This document shows positions 24,377-32,392 of a DNA stretch of 39,414 nucleotides, in pieces. The notes beneath the pieces were generated by a model. It saw only the letters and a program-made list of their open reading frames with translations, did not search any database and had not been told where the DNA came from. The position numbers were made by a program, and so were the translations under genes. The stretch's first letter is position 1; each line of letters opens with the position of its first letter. Source of the DNA: CAYFMH01 sp964344165 (GTDB taxonomy: Bacteria; Patescibacteriota; Gracilibacteria; UBA4473); assembly GCA_964344165.1 (NCBI GenBank), contig CAYFMH010000007.1, forward strand, positions 1 through 39,414. The letters are read 5' to 3'.

Positions 24377-24700
24377 TTAAAAAGTTAAAATTTTGTCACC
24401 CTCTTGCACGAGTGCATGTAAGTCTTTCATTGTATTTATAGGACAGGTGTTAGTTGCCTCCTGATTTCTTAATTTTAAGCAAGTACCACACGCTAAAATT
24501 TTTGCTTTGTCCGATTTTAAAAATTCTTTCGCTTGTTCCTGAATATTGAACTTTTCTGAATTACCTGCTTCGTACTCCACGCCTTCTCCAATAAGGAAAA
24601 TTCCAACCTCATCTCCCTGTTTGATTGAAAAATTTGCTAAGCGGAAAATATTCCATACTGTTTCGGGATTTGATTGAGTAATAATAATTCCGATTTTCAT
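24377..24700 (-). CDS. DsrE-like sulfur-relay protein
   Basis: A 107-residue DsrE/DsrF-like protein. It has the Rossmann-like opening KIGIIITQSNPETVWNIFRL, a central GIFLIGEGVEYE strand and a CGTC motif (ILACGTCLKLR), plus a third Cys in TCPINTM. Family members carry persulfide or shield thiols; in metal islands they may buffer thiol-binding metals. It sits 17 bases upstream of the permease gene on the same strand, behind an A-rich leader. Confidence 0.75.
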   Translation of the reverse strand: MKIGIIITQSNPETVWNIFRLANFSIKQGDEVGIFLIGEGVEYEAGNSEKFNIQEQAKEFLKSDKAKILACGTCLKLRNQEATNTCPINTMKDLHALVQEGDKILTF

Positions 24701-24739
24701 GATTTTTTTTTGTTAATAATTAACTTAGTTAGTAGAGTA

Positions 24740-25351
24740 TCATTTTTGAGCAACTACTAAAAAATAAATAAGGTTAAAATCTTTGCAGACCTTCTTTATG
24801 GTGATTTTAAAACCAAGATTTTCTAATTCGGCAAAAAATTCTTCACGAGTAAACATCGTTTCATATGGGTGAGCCATCGTTTTCCGAAAGAACCTTCCCA
24901 AAATGGTATCGGAATAAGTCTCAATCGAATGATCCTCCAAAAGCATTTTGCCTCCAGGTTTCAACACTCTCTTTAGCTCCCTCAAACATTTTCGCCAATC
25001 CTCGATATGATGGATAGAACCAAAGTCAAAAACAGCATCAAAAGAATCCTCTTCAAAAGGTAATTTGGTAGCATCTGCTACCTGAAAAAAGATCGATGCA
25101 TCTTTTACTTTTTTCTTGGCAATGCTGATCATTTGGGGATCAATGTCATTGGCATAGATTACTTCCGGTTGAAAATACTTCTTAATCAATCTTGCCCCAA
25201 CTCCATCTCCACATCCTATTTCCAAGACCTTTTTTCCCGGTTTCAGGTCAGAATATTTACGCATACGTTTGATTTCGATTCGTTCTTGGAAGAACCCACG
25301 AATCGGCGTATTCATCATCCAGAAGTCGAATTTATCGAGGAGCATTTTCAT
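24740..25351 (-). CDS. Class I SAM-dependent methyltransferase
   Basis: A 203-residue methyltransferase with the glycine-rich motif I VLEIGCGDGVGARLI, the acidic motif II in IYANDIDPQMI, motif post-II FDAVFDFGSIHHIED, and LKPGGKMLLEDH before the last strands. It resembles UbiE/ArsM-like small-molecule methyltransferases, but the cysteine set diagnostic of ArsM is not seen. Its start overlaps the stop of the flavin reductase gene by 4 bases (ATGA), so the two are coupled. The substrate is unknown; context suggests a metal(loid) or thiol compound. Confidence 0.78.
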   Translation of the reverse strand: MKMLLDKFDFWMMNTPIRGFFQERIEIKRMRKYSDLKPGKKVLEIGCGDGVGARLIKKYFQPEVIYANDIDPQMISIAKKKVKDASIFFQVADATKLPFEEDSFDAVFDFGSIHHIEDWRKCLRELKRVLKPGGKMLLEDHSIETYSDTILGRFFRKTMAHPYETMFTREEFFAELENLGFKITIKKVCKDFNLIYFLVVAQK

Positions 25352-25935
25352 AAAGAGTTAGCAAATATTTGTCCCTTTTTTTCGCAGTGTTGCAATAGGA
25401 CAGGTTGTTTTCTTGCCGGATTCTGATAGGTCAAGTTGCCTCCAAATACCGATCCTCCCTGTTTTGCCCCATAGTATTTGAATACCACCCACAGCCAAAA
25501 TGGAGGAAAAAGGAAAAAAAGCAACTTTTGCATAATGGTTGGTGTTCCGCCCGACACCAAGAAAAAGGTTTTCAGGTATCCCAATTTTGGTACAGGCTGT
25601 CCCATCCAGTTTTTCTGTTTGTAGTCCAAGGCGATGAAGCCAATCCGGTCTACAAAGTTTTTCAGCTTTGCCGGAACACCGAAGTTATAAGTAGGCGTAG
25701 CAATCACGAGTCCTTGTGCCTTCTGAATCTTCTCAGTCAGACAGAGAAAGTCCGATTCACATTCCAAAGGCACTTTTTTGGCATGGCAGTACATCTCGAA
25801 GTCGGTGTCTTTCAGATACACTTTACAGACTTCTATGTCTTTATTCTGCTTTATTCCCTTGATGAAGTGATCTGCCATCGTAGCAGAATTACTTTGTTCT
25901 TCCGGGGAACTGTAGATCACGATTACTTTTTTCAT
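25348..25935 (-). CDS. Flavodoxin-fold NAD(P)H-dependent oxidoreductase
   Basis: A 195-residue protein of the NADPH-dependent FMN reductase type. The N-terminal phosphate-binding loop is VIYSSPEEQSNSATM, followed by GLVIATPTYNFGVPAKLKNF with the flavin-contacting PTYN and the typical FVDRIGF. A hydrophobic segment at about 130-150 (LLFFLFPPFWLWVVFKY) is unusual for a soluble flavoprotein and may attach it to the membrane. Overlaps the methyltransferase start by 4 bases. Likely supplies reducing power for metal or quinone reduction within the island. Confidence 0.8.
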   Translation of the reverse strand: MKKVIVIYSSPEEQSNSATMADHFIKGIKQNKDIEVCKVYLKDTDFEMYCHAKKVPLECESDFLCLTEKIQKAQGLVIATPTYNFGVPAKLKNFVDRIGFIALDYKQKNWMGQPVPKLGYLKTFFLVSGGTPTIMQKLLFFLFPPFWLWVVFKYYGAKQGGSVFGGNLTYQNPARKQPVLLQHCEKKGQIFANSL

Positions 25936-25940
25936 GGTGA

Positions 25941-26618
25941 TTAGTGATTATGACCATTTCCTTTTGAACAACCTTCGCCTCCCGATCCATCGGCAGGACA
26001 AAGTCCAGAATCTGATGATTCTCCATGTCCTCCATGCATTTCTTTCATCATCCCATGCATCATCTTTTGATGTTCTTTGTCATTCACCATTCCCTGCATC
26101 ATTCCGTGACCGCCTCCACCGCCATGATGTCCCTCCATTTTCCACATTGGGAAAATTTTCTCTCCAATTAGACCAGTCGTGTAAATAGAAGAACTCACTC
26201 CAAAAGTGATCAACACCATGAGCGAAAAAGCTACAATCATCTCTTTAAATATTTCGTCCTTTGTCTGAGAAGTTACGATTGCCCACAGAGCCACAACTTC
26301 ACACAGAGCCACTGCCAGACCGATGAAGTCTATAATTTCTGCTTCTCCAATAAAGGGAGCTGGTAAGAATCGAGTCAATGCCCACAGTCCCAGAAAACCT
26401 CCATTGATCGCTATTCCGATGTAGTGATGGAGATGACTTCGATGTGGGTTTTTAAAGAATTGATACGCCCAAACAATTTGAGCACCTCCCATTGAGAGGA
26501 AAAATAATGCATGTGGGATCAGGCTGATGTGAGAAAAAGCCTGTAAAGTAATGTGACTAAGTCCGGCAAGCATTGCTCCCACAGCACCTACTTTTTGGAT
26601 TGTTCGTAAATTTTTCAT
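25941..26618 (-). CDS. Multi-pass membrane protein with His/Met-rich metal-binding tail
   Basis: A 225-residue protein with about six hydrophobic segments (first: MLAGLSHITLQAF; later IIDFIGLAVALCEVVALWAIV) and a C-terminal tail of about 65 residues almost free of hydrophobics and packed with His, Met, Gly and Cys (HHGGGGGHGMMQGM; HGMMKEMHGGHG; SGGEGCSKGNGHNH). Such tails bind Cu(I)/Ag(I) or Zn. It lies 5 bases upstream of the flavin reductase gene. Not a recognised transporter family; it may be a metal sensor, storage or delivery protein on the membrane. Confidence 0.72.
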   Translation of the reverse strand: MKNLRTIQKVGAVGAMLAGLSHITLQAFSHISLIPHALFFLSMGGAQIVWAYQFFKNPHRSHLHHYIGIAINGGFLGLWALTRFLPAPFIGEAEIIDFIGLAVALCEVVALWAIVTSQTKDEIFKEMIVAFSLMVLITFGVSSSIYTTGLIGEKIFPMWKMEGHHGGGGGHGMMQGMVNDKEHQKMMHGMMKEMHGGHGESSDSGLCPADGSGGEGCSKGNGHNH

Positions 26619-26642
26619 GGTAATTTAATTAAGAAATATAAA

Positions 26643-26840
26643 TTATTTTTTAGCGGTGAAGCACTTCCGGCTTCCATAACTACAAAACACACAGCAATCT
26701 TCGCCTTTCGACTTAACTGTTTTTTTGCAGTTATCGCACTTATAGAAATACTGACAGGCATCTATCGGAATTATTTCTTCCTGTGTGTTTTTACAAAAAG
26801 GACAGGTAAGAATGGCTTTTGTAGATTCAGTTTTTTCCAT
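26643..26840 (-). CDS. GDCCVxC-type small Cys-rich metal protein
   Basis: A 65-residue protein with ten cysteines in pairs: TCPFCKN, DACQYFYKCDNCKK and the family signature near the C-terminus, GEDCCVFCSYGSRKC. This matches the GDCCVxC small proteins that accompany mercury and copper clusters. It probably binds metal through thiolates. Encoded between CusA and the His/Met-rich membrane protein. Its leader (TATTTCTTAATT shortly before the start) is shared with the membrane-protein gene at 26618. Confidence 0.82.
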   Translation of the reverse strand: MEKTESTKAILTCPFCKNTQEEIIPIDACQYFYKCDNCKKTVKSKGEDCCVFCSYGSRKCFTAKK

Positions 26841-26850
26841 TTTGAATAAA

Positions 26851-29800
26851 TTAAGAAATAGTATGACTCAGATCCGAAGGTCTGAGTGACTTCCGCAGAA
26901 GTGTCTTTTCCCTCAGCATTTCAAAGAATACCGGAATTACCAGTAATGTCATCGCAATGGACGTGATGAGTCCTCCAACCACCACCACAGCCAGAGGTTT
27001 TTGTACTTCTGCTCCTACACCTGTCGATGTCAGCATAGGGATAAGTCCGATTACGGATGTAAAAGCCGTCATCAGCACTGGACGTAAACGAGCGGTTGCT
27101 CCTTCCATGATCGCCTCATGCAGATGTGCCTTTGTGATGTGTTCGTGTTTTTTGATGTACTCCTTTAGAGCGTTTTCCAGATACAGCACGATCACGACTC
27201 CAGTTTCCACTGCATTTCCAAACAGAACGATCAGCCCTACCCATACGGCCACCGAGAAGTTAAACTGAGCCAACCACAGAGCCACGATCCCCCCGATCAG
27301 ACTGAGCGGAATCGCCAACATCACGATAGATACCAGACCGAAGTCTTTGTAGGCAAGGAAGAGCATTAGGAAGATGAGCAAAATTACACTCGGTACAACC
27401 CAACTCAGCTTTTGTTTGGCTCGGATCTGGTTCTTGTACTGTCCGTCAAACTCTACCCAATAGCCCGGAGGTAAAACGAGGTTGTTATCGAGGTAGATTT
27501 TGGCTTCATCGATGAACGACATGAGATCACGTCCATTTACATTGAGCTGTGTTGCTCCTCTGAGTTTTCCATTTTCGCTAATCAGAGCGGCAGCTCCGTC
27601 CTCCATACTGATTTCCGCTACTGTTGATAAAGGAATTTTTTCCCCTGTTTTTCCGGTTAAGGTCAGCCCTTTTATGTCCGCAATATCTTCCCGAAACGGA
27701 CGAGTGTACTTCACTTCGATTCCGTATTTTTCCCGACCTTCAATCGTCATAGCGATCACTTTTCCTCCTGTTCCGATTTCTACTAAATCAAGAGCATCCT
27801 TTTTGTTGATTCCGTACAGAGCGAGTTTCGCTTCGTCCAGATCAATGTTGAGATACTTCAGTCCAGAAGTTCGGATCGCTACGACTCCGGTTGCTCCCGG
27901 TACATTGAGCATGAGTTGTTCTACTTCAATTGCCAATTCTTCGAGCTTCTTTGCATCATCCCCAAATATTTTTATTCCCACTTGGGATCGAATTCCGGTT
28001 GATACCATATCGATCCGTCCGATGATCGGCTGAGTAAATCCGTTCCAGAGGTTTGGGATATTGATTTTAGCGTTCATTTCTCCGATTAATCGTTCTTTGG
28101 TCATCCCATCTCTCCACTCAGATTTTGGCTTTAAAGTGATGAAAGTTTCCAACATTGCCAGAGGAGCAGGATCGGTGGCTGTTTCTGCTCTACCCGCCTT
28201 TCCCACCACGGTTTCTACTTCTGGAATTTCTGAAAATATTCGGTTCGTTTCGATCAGTAATTCTCTCGCTTTTCGTTCAGACACATCCGGGACAGTCATC
28301 GGCATATACATGATTGCTCCCTCGTCCAGAGGTGGCATAAACTCTGATCCGATTTGTGTGCCTAGTCCGATGGTGAGACTTACTAAAATACCCATAATTA
28401 TGAAGACCTTCTTTCTCGCTCCAAGTGTCTTTTTGAGCAGTGGCTCATACCAACTCTGTAATGTTAGCACCATTGGAATTTTGTGATCTTCTTTTAGTTC
28501 TCCTTTAAGCAGATACAGACAGAAGGTTGGTACAAAGAGTAGTGAAGCGACCAAAGCCCCCATCATCGCAAAGATGTTCGTAAAAGCGAGTGGTTGGAAT
28601 AATTTCCCCTCCATGCCTTCCAGAGCAAAGATCGGAACAAAGGACACGCAGATGATTAAGATTGCAAAGACGATGGGAGAACCAACTTCTTTAGTCGAAT
28701 TCAGGATAATCTTTAATCGTTCCTTAAAGGATAGATGATGGGCGTTCTCTTTGAGTAACCGCTGATAGGCATTCTCTGTCACGACAATGATACTGTCCAC
28801 CATCGTCCCAATCGCAATCGCTATTCCTCCCAGACTCATGATATTAGACGGAATCTTGAACGTGTACATCGCCAGAAAGGTCATCAGCACTCCGAACACT
28901 AGAGCCACTCCGGTAATGATTGTTGCTCCTCGATGGAGCAAGAAGAGCCACAATACCACCGCTGTAATAATCAGCATTTGGAAAAGAATATCTCTCAATG
29001 TTCGTACTGAGTTTTTAATGAGTGTCGTTCGATCATAGAAAGGTTCGAGTGTGATCCCTTCCGGCAGGCTCTTTTCTACTTCTACAATTCGTGCTTTTAC
29101 CGCATCGATCACTTCCAGAGTGTTTTCTCCATATCTCATCACAATGACTCCTCCCACTTTTTCTTCTTTCCCATCGGCAAGAATGCCTCGTCTAAATTCC
29201 CCCCCAATTCTTACTGTTCCGACATCGTTCAAGGTCAAAGGTGTTCCGTCTGCTCGTTTACCCAAAACAACTTTTCTGATTTCGTCTGTATCCTCAAAGA
29301 ATCCTATTCCCTGAACCGCTATCTCTCGTTCTCCGTATTCGAGAACTTTCCCCGATACGTTGTTATTCGCCATCTTTACCGCTTGTACCACTTGAGCAAG
29401 TTTTACGCCCTGTTGATCCATTTTGATTGGATCGAGTACGACTTGGTAGGTTTTGACGTAGCCCCCCACAGAAGCTACTTCTGCTACGCCTGGTACAGAT
29501 TGCAGAGCGTATCGCACTGTGAAGTCTTGAAGCGAACGAAGTTCAGTGAGCGAATGAGTGTCGCTTTCCAATGTGTACATGTAAATCTGTCCGACTCCGG
29601 TAGCATCCGGACCGAGGACGGGTTGCACTCCCACTGGCAATTGGTTTTTGATCACATTCAGTCGTTCCGTTACTCGATCTCTCGCAAAGTAGATGTCTGT
29701 ACTGTCCTCGAAAATAACCGTTACCATAGATATTCCGAGCATAGAACTACTTCGCACCGCCTTTACATCCGGCAATCCCTGCATCCCCACTGTCAGGGGA

Positions 29801-30000
29801 TAGGTAATCTGATCTTCGATATTCTTTGGTGTTTGCCCCGACCAGTTGGTCATGACGATGACTTGATTCTCAGAGAGATCTGGAATCGCATCTACCGGAG
29901 TCCGAAACAAAGACACAATACTGAGTCCCGTCAGGAGCAAAAATCCCACCAAGGTCAAAAATCGATTTTCTAAAAAGAATTTAATTAATTGGTTTATCAT
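26851..30000 (-). CDS. cusA: CusA-type Cu(I)/Ag(I) RND efflux pump
   Basis: A 1049-residue heavy-metal RND pump of the normal length. The opening LFRTPVDAIPDLSENQVIV is typical. Proton-relay TM4 reads GIAIAIGTMVDSIIVVTENAY with D402 (D405 in E. coli CusA). The metal-site methionines M566 (MYMP), M616 (AMLET) and M665 (RIDMVSTG) sit at the same 50- and 49-residue spacing as M573/M623/M672 of E. coli CusA, supporting Cu(I)/Ag(I) specificity. Twelve hydrophobic segments are present. It overlaps the 3' end of the adaptor gene by 20 bases. It exports metal from cytoplasm or periplasm; the usual outer-membrane partner is not in the window. Confidence 0.94.
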   Translation of the reverse strand: MINQLIKFFLENRFLTLVGFLLLTGLSIVSLFRTPVDAIPDLSENQVIVMTNWSGQTPKNIEDQITYPLTVGMQGLPDVKAVRSSSMLGISMVTVIFEDSTDIYFARDRVTERLNVIKNQLPVGVQPVLGPDATGVGQIYMYTLESDTHSLTELRSLQDFTVRYALQSVPGVAEVASVGGYVKTYQVVLDPIKMDQQGVKLAQVVQAVKMANNNVSGKVLEYGEREIAVQGIGFFEDTDEIRKVVLGKRADGTPLTLNDVGTVRIGGEFRRGILADGKEEKVGGVIVMRYGENTLEVIDAVKARIVEVEKSLPEGITLEPFYDRTTLIKNSVRTLRDILFQMLIITAVVLWLFLLHRGATIITGVALVFGVLMTFLAMYTFKIPSNIMSLGGIAIAIGTMVDSIIVVTENAYQRLLKENAHHLSFKERLKIILNSTKEVGSPIVFAILIICVSFVPIFALEGMEGKLFQPLAFTNIFAMMGALVASLLFVPTFCLYLLKGELKEDHKIPMVLTLQSWYEPLLKKTLGARKKVFIIMGILVSLTIGLGTQIGSEFMPPLDEGAIMYMPMTVPDVSERKARELLIETNRIFSEIPEVETVVGKAGRAETATDPAPLAMLETFITLKPKSEWRDGMTKERLIGEMNAKINIPNLWNGFTQPIIGRIDMVSTGIRSQVGIKIFGDDAKKLEELAIEVEQLMLNVPGATGVVAIRTSGLKYLNIDLDEAKLALYGINKKDALDLVEIGTGGKVIAMTIEGREKYGIEVKYTRPFREDIADIKGLTLTGKTGEKIPLSTVAEISMEDGAAALISENGKLRGATQLNVNGRDLMSFIDEAKIYLDNNLVLPPGYWVEFDGQYKNQIRAKQKLSWVVPSVILLIFLMLFLAYKDFGLVSIVMLAIPLSLIGGIVALWLAQFNFSVAVWVGLIVLFGNAVETGVVIVLYLENALKEYIKKHEHITKAHLHEAIMEGATARLRPVLMTAFTSVIGLIPMLTSTGVGAEVQKPLAVVVVGGLITSIAMTLLVIPVFFEMLREKTLLRKSLRPSDLSHTIS

Positions 30001-31630
30001 CTTTTACTTGGCGGAAGAGAGTTACGGATGGATTCGCTACAATCTGCGAATCCAGAGCGATGCTTCCAGTTACATCGCTATACTCTCCGTCCTCTGCCAG
30101 TATGTGTACTTCTTCCTTTGTGTACCCATCATCACCTTTTATAAACACAAAGTTCTGATTTCTTCGTTTCTTAATACTGTAGGACGGAATTTCATAGACC
30201 GGATTTTTCATATCCTGAATATGAACATAAACATTACTGTTGTGGGGAAGTACGATCTCCCCGTCTAATACCGCATGTACCATAGCGGTGTTAGCACTTC
30301 GATTGATCTGCGTACTCTTTCGATTGATAGTAGCCGAAAATGACTTATATTCTTGGAAAGGCAGGGTTACTTCGACCTTATCCTCCTCAGATATTGATCC
30401 GAGTAGTTCTTCCGGCACTCCAAATTCTACTTCCAGCCCAGCGACTTCTCCCAAAGCCGTATCTACTTCCATGACCTCAAAGAGTGCTTTGGAGGGCATT
30501 GCCATATGCCCCACATCAACAAACTTTGCCGAAATCTTTCCGCTAAATGGTGAGGTGATCTGTACATGTCCGTTTCTGACCAAAGCGTTCTGATAAGCCG
30601 CTTGTGCTACTTCCACTTTGTTGTAGGCAAGATCGATAGATTTATTGGCTTGTGATTCAGCAAGATCGAGTGATTTTTGTGCTGTATCCACGCCTACTTC
30701 CAGTTGATCTACAGAGAGTAATGTATCATCGATCATTTCTTGAGCATTGAGGATTTTTGTCTGCAATTCCTGAATTTCTTTCGTATGCAATTCGATAGTA
30801 TCTGATTCGTGTCCTCGCCCTTCATCCGCATCCCGATAGAGGATTTCTGTTTCATTAAGAAATGCTTCTACTTGATCCAGGAATCCATAGAGTTCTTTCT
30901 GTTTTGCTTCTTCATTTAATTCGGAAAATCGTTCCTTTGCTCGATCAGTTTCTTCAAAGAGGTTAAATACTTTGCTTTCCTGAAGCTGATTGTTGAAGCT
31001 CCCTACAATACTATTTACAGAGCGAGTAGAATTACTGTCCCCGAAGAGCATCCATTCTACATTTCTCAGAGATTGAAGAGCAATCGTTTCTGCCTGATCA
31101 TAGTTCTGTACGATTTGAGAACGAGTACTACCCCCACGTCCCACGAGATTATCGAGGGTCGTTTGGGTTTGAGAGAGTTTCTTTTCTGCCACTTCCACTG
31201 ATTCTCCGGCAACTGCTTTGGCGTTTCTGAGTTCCTCCTGAGCGGTCAATAACTGTGCCTTCGCTTTAGCGATTTGACTTGCTCCTTCTCCCTCCACACC
31301 TGGAGGGAAAAGGTAGCCAATCGCTTGTCCGGCTTTTACGTTATCTCCTACATCCACGAGGATGTCTTTGATGATTCCCTCACGTCTTGGATGGATCATC
31401 GCAAAGTTATTCGAGCTGACTATTCCAATTAATTTCTGCGTAGAAAAGTTTTTGGAAATTTTCGGCTGAATGGTTTCGTAAATTTTTTCTTTTTTTACGA
31501 ATGAGTTATTGGATTCTGAGGATTGGAAAGCAAAGGCATATATCGCAAATCCCACGACTATAGCGACGTAAATGCTCATCTCTACCTTTGAAACCGGCTT
31601 ACTCGTAAAAAACTGTTTTATCGTTTTCAT
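29981..31630 (-). CDS. cusB: HlyD/CusB-type membrane-fusion adaptor
   Basis: About 549 residues, longer than typical CusB. One N-terminal membrane anchor (EMSIYVAIVVGFAIYAFAF), then a lipoyl-like half (IVSSNNFAMIHPRREGIIKD), a very long coiled-coil hairpin (about 110-370; AKAKAQLLTAQEELRNAKAV and NKVEVAQAAYQNALV), the second lipoyl half (HVQITSPFSGKISAKFVDVG) and a beta-barrel/MPD C-terminus. The ORF opens further upstream to 31678 but ATG 31630 is chosen because the extra residues overlap the previous gene. Its long hairpin is similar to adaptors of uncultivated lineages and could span a thick envelope. It partners the RND pump encoded next. Confidence 0.88.
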   Translation of the reverse strand: MKTIKQFFTSKPVSKVEMSIYVAIVVGFAIYAFAFQSSESNNSFVKKEKIYETIQPKISKNFSTQKLIGIVSSNNFAMIHPRREGIIKDILVDVGDNVKAGQAIGYLFPPGVEGEGASQIAKAKAQLLTAQEELRNAKAVAGESVEVAEKKLSQTQTTLDNLVGRGGSTRSQIVQNYDQAETIALQSLRNVEWMLFGDSNSTRSVNSIVGSFNNQLQESKVFNLFEETDRAKERFSELNEEAKQKELYGFLDQVEAFLNETEILYRDADEGRGHESDTIELHTKEIQELQTKILNAQEMIDDTLLSVDQLEVGVDTAQKSLDLAESQANKSIDLAYNKVEVAQAAYQNALVRNGHVQITSPFSGKISAKFVDVGHMAMPSKALFEVMEVDTALGEVAGLEVEFGVPEELLGSISEEDKVEVTLPFQEYKSFSATINRKSTQINRSANTAMVHAVLDGEIVLPHNSNVYVHIQDMKNPVYEIPSYSIKKRRNQNFVFIKGDDGYTKEEVHILAEDGEYSDVTGSIALDSQIVANPSVTLFRQVKDDKPIN

Positions 31631-31658
31631 CGCTAAAAAAGTTATGGAATAAGTAGGT

Positions 31659-31901
31659 TTAGTGGTGGGAAGCCCCATCCATCATTGATCCATCTTCCAT
31701 CATATGAGAGCCTCCACTGTGCTTCATGTGATCTTCGATGGACATGTTCATTCGGGCAGCAGCTTCTTTCTGCTCCTGAAATTCTTCCATACTCATACCA
31801 TATTTTTTAGCCATATCAGCCTCGGTCATGGGCGTTGAGCCACAACCAACTAATAGTACTGCGAAAGTTAGAACGAAAGCGATAGATAGTAATTTTTTCA
31901 T
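31659..31901 (-). CDS. Met/His-rich metal-binding lipoprotein
   Basis: An 80-residue lipoprotein. Signal with lipobox LLVGC (C20) followed by a small soluble domain (MAKKYGMSMEEFQEQKEAAA) and a tail rich in Met and His (DHMKHSGGSHMMEDGSMMDG). Start taken at ATG 31901; an upstream in-frame ATG at 31928 would add residues before the signal. A periplasmic Cu(I)/Ag(I) chaperone role, like CusF, is inferred from composition and from being next to the adaptor gene; sequence similarity to CusF itself is not evident. Confidence 0.75.
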   Translation of the reverse strand: MKKLLSIAFVLTFAVLLVGCGSTPMTEADMAKKYGMSMEEFQEQKEAAARMNMSIEDHMKHSGGSHMMEDGSMMDGASHH

Positions 31902-31966
31902 GATTTTAAATAAGATAAGGAAATACACCTCGAAAACGAGGCAAGGGGTAAAATGACCTTATCTTT

Positions 31967-32341
31967 CTAAATCACGAGTACGATACCTTGTTGAAACACA
32001 AGATGTGAATGCAACACGGCTAATTTATCTGGTGGATCAGGATCGGATATGCCTATAAGGACAACCTGTTCTTGACTAAAGAAATCTTCAAAAGCGATGA
32101 TTACCGCATCGGCAACATCTTCTATATCGAAATCCGTATTGGCTGATATATAGTCCTGACTCCACGCATCTTCGGCAATTTCACAGGCATCACATCCTTC
32201 GGTTTCTGCAACGGTCTCATAATGACATGGTGGAACTTCCGCAAATGTCATTTCTGCTCCTATAGCTGTTCCCATAAAACCGAAGCAGAGCAGGAAGCCC
32301 AGCTTCAGAGAGAGGAGAGACAATGAGAGAGCCTTTTTCAT
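31967..32341 (-). CDS. Secreted Cys-containing protein of the metal island
   Basis: A 124-residue protein with a signal peptide (KKALSLSLLSLKLGFLLCF; cleavage probably after AIGA) and a short mature part with CHYETVAETEGCDACEIAED, giving three cysteines including CxxC, then acidic and hydrophobic segments. No family recognised. First gene of the island: its start has a very short leader behind a promoter candidate at 32349-32376, so it probably leads the ten-gene operon. Confidence 0.6.
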   Translation of the reverse strand: MKKALSLSLLSLKLGFLLCFGFMGTAIGAEMTFAEVPPCHYETVAETEGCDACEIAEDAWSQDYISANTDFDIEDVADAVIIAFEDFFSQEQVVLIGISDPDPPDKLAVLHSHLVFQQGIVLVI

Positions 32342-32348
32342 TTTTTTA

Positions 32349-32376
32349 ACACTATGCTTGTTAAAATTTTAGTCAA
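32349..32376 (-). promoter_or_regulatory. Candidate promoter of the metal island
   Basis: Minus strand: TTGACT at 32376-32371, 16-base spacer, TAGTGT at 32354-32349, then TAAAAAA and the ATG at 32341. It lies within the 51-base gap behind the giant phage gene. No known metal-regulator operator is evident. Confidence 0.45.
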
Positions 32377-32392
32377 ACTTTTTTCTAAAACC

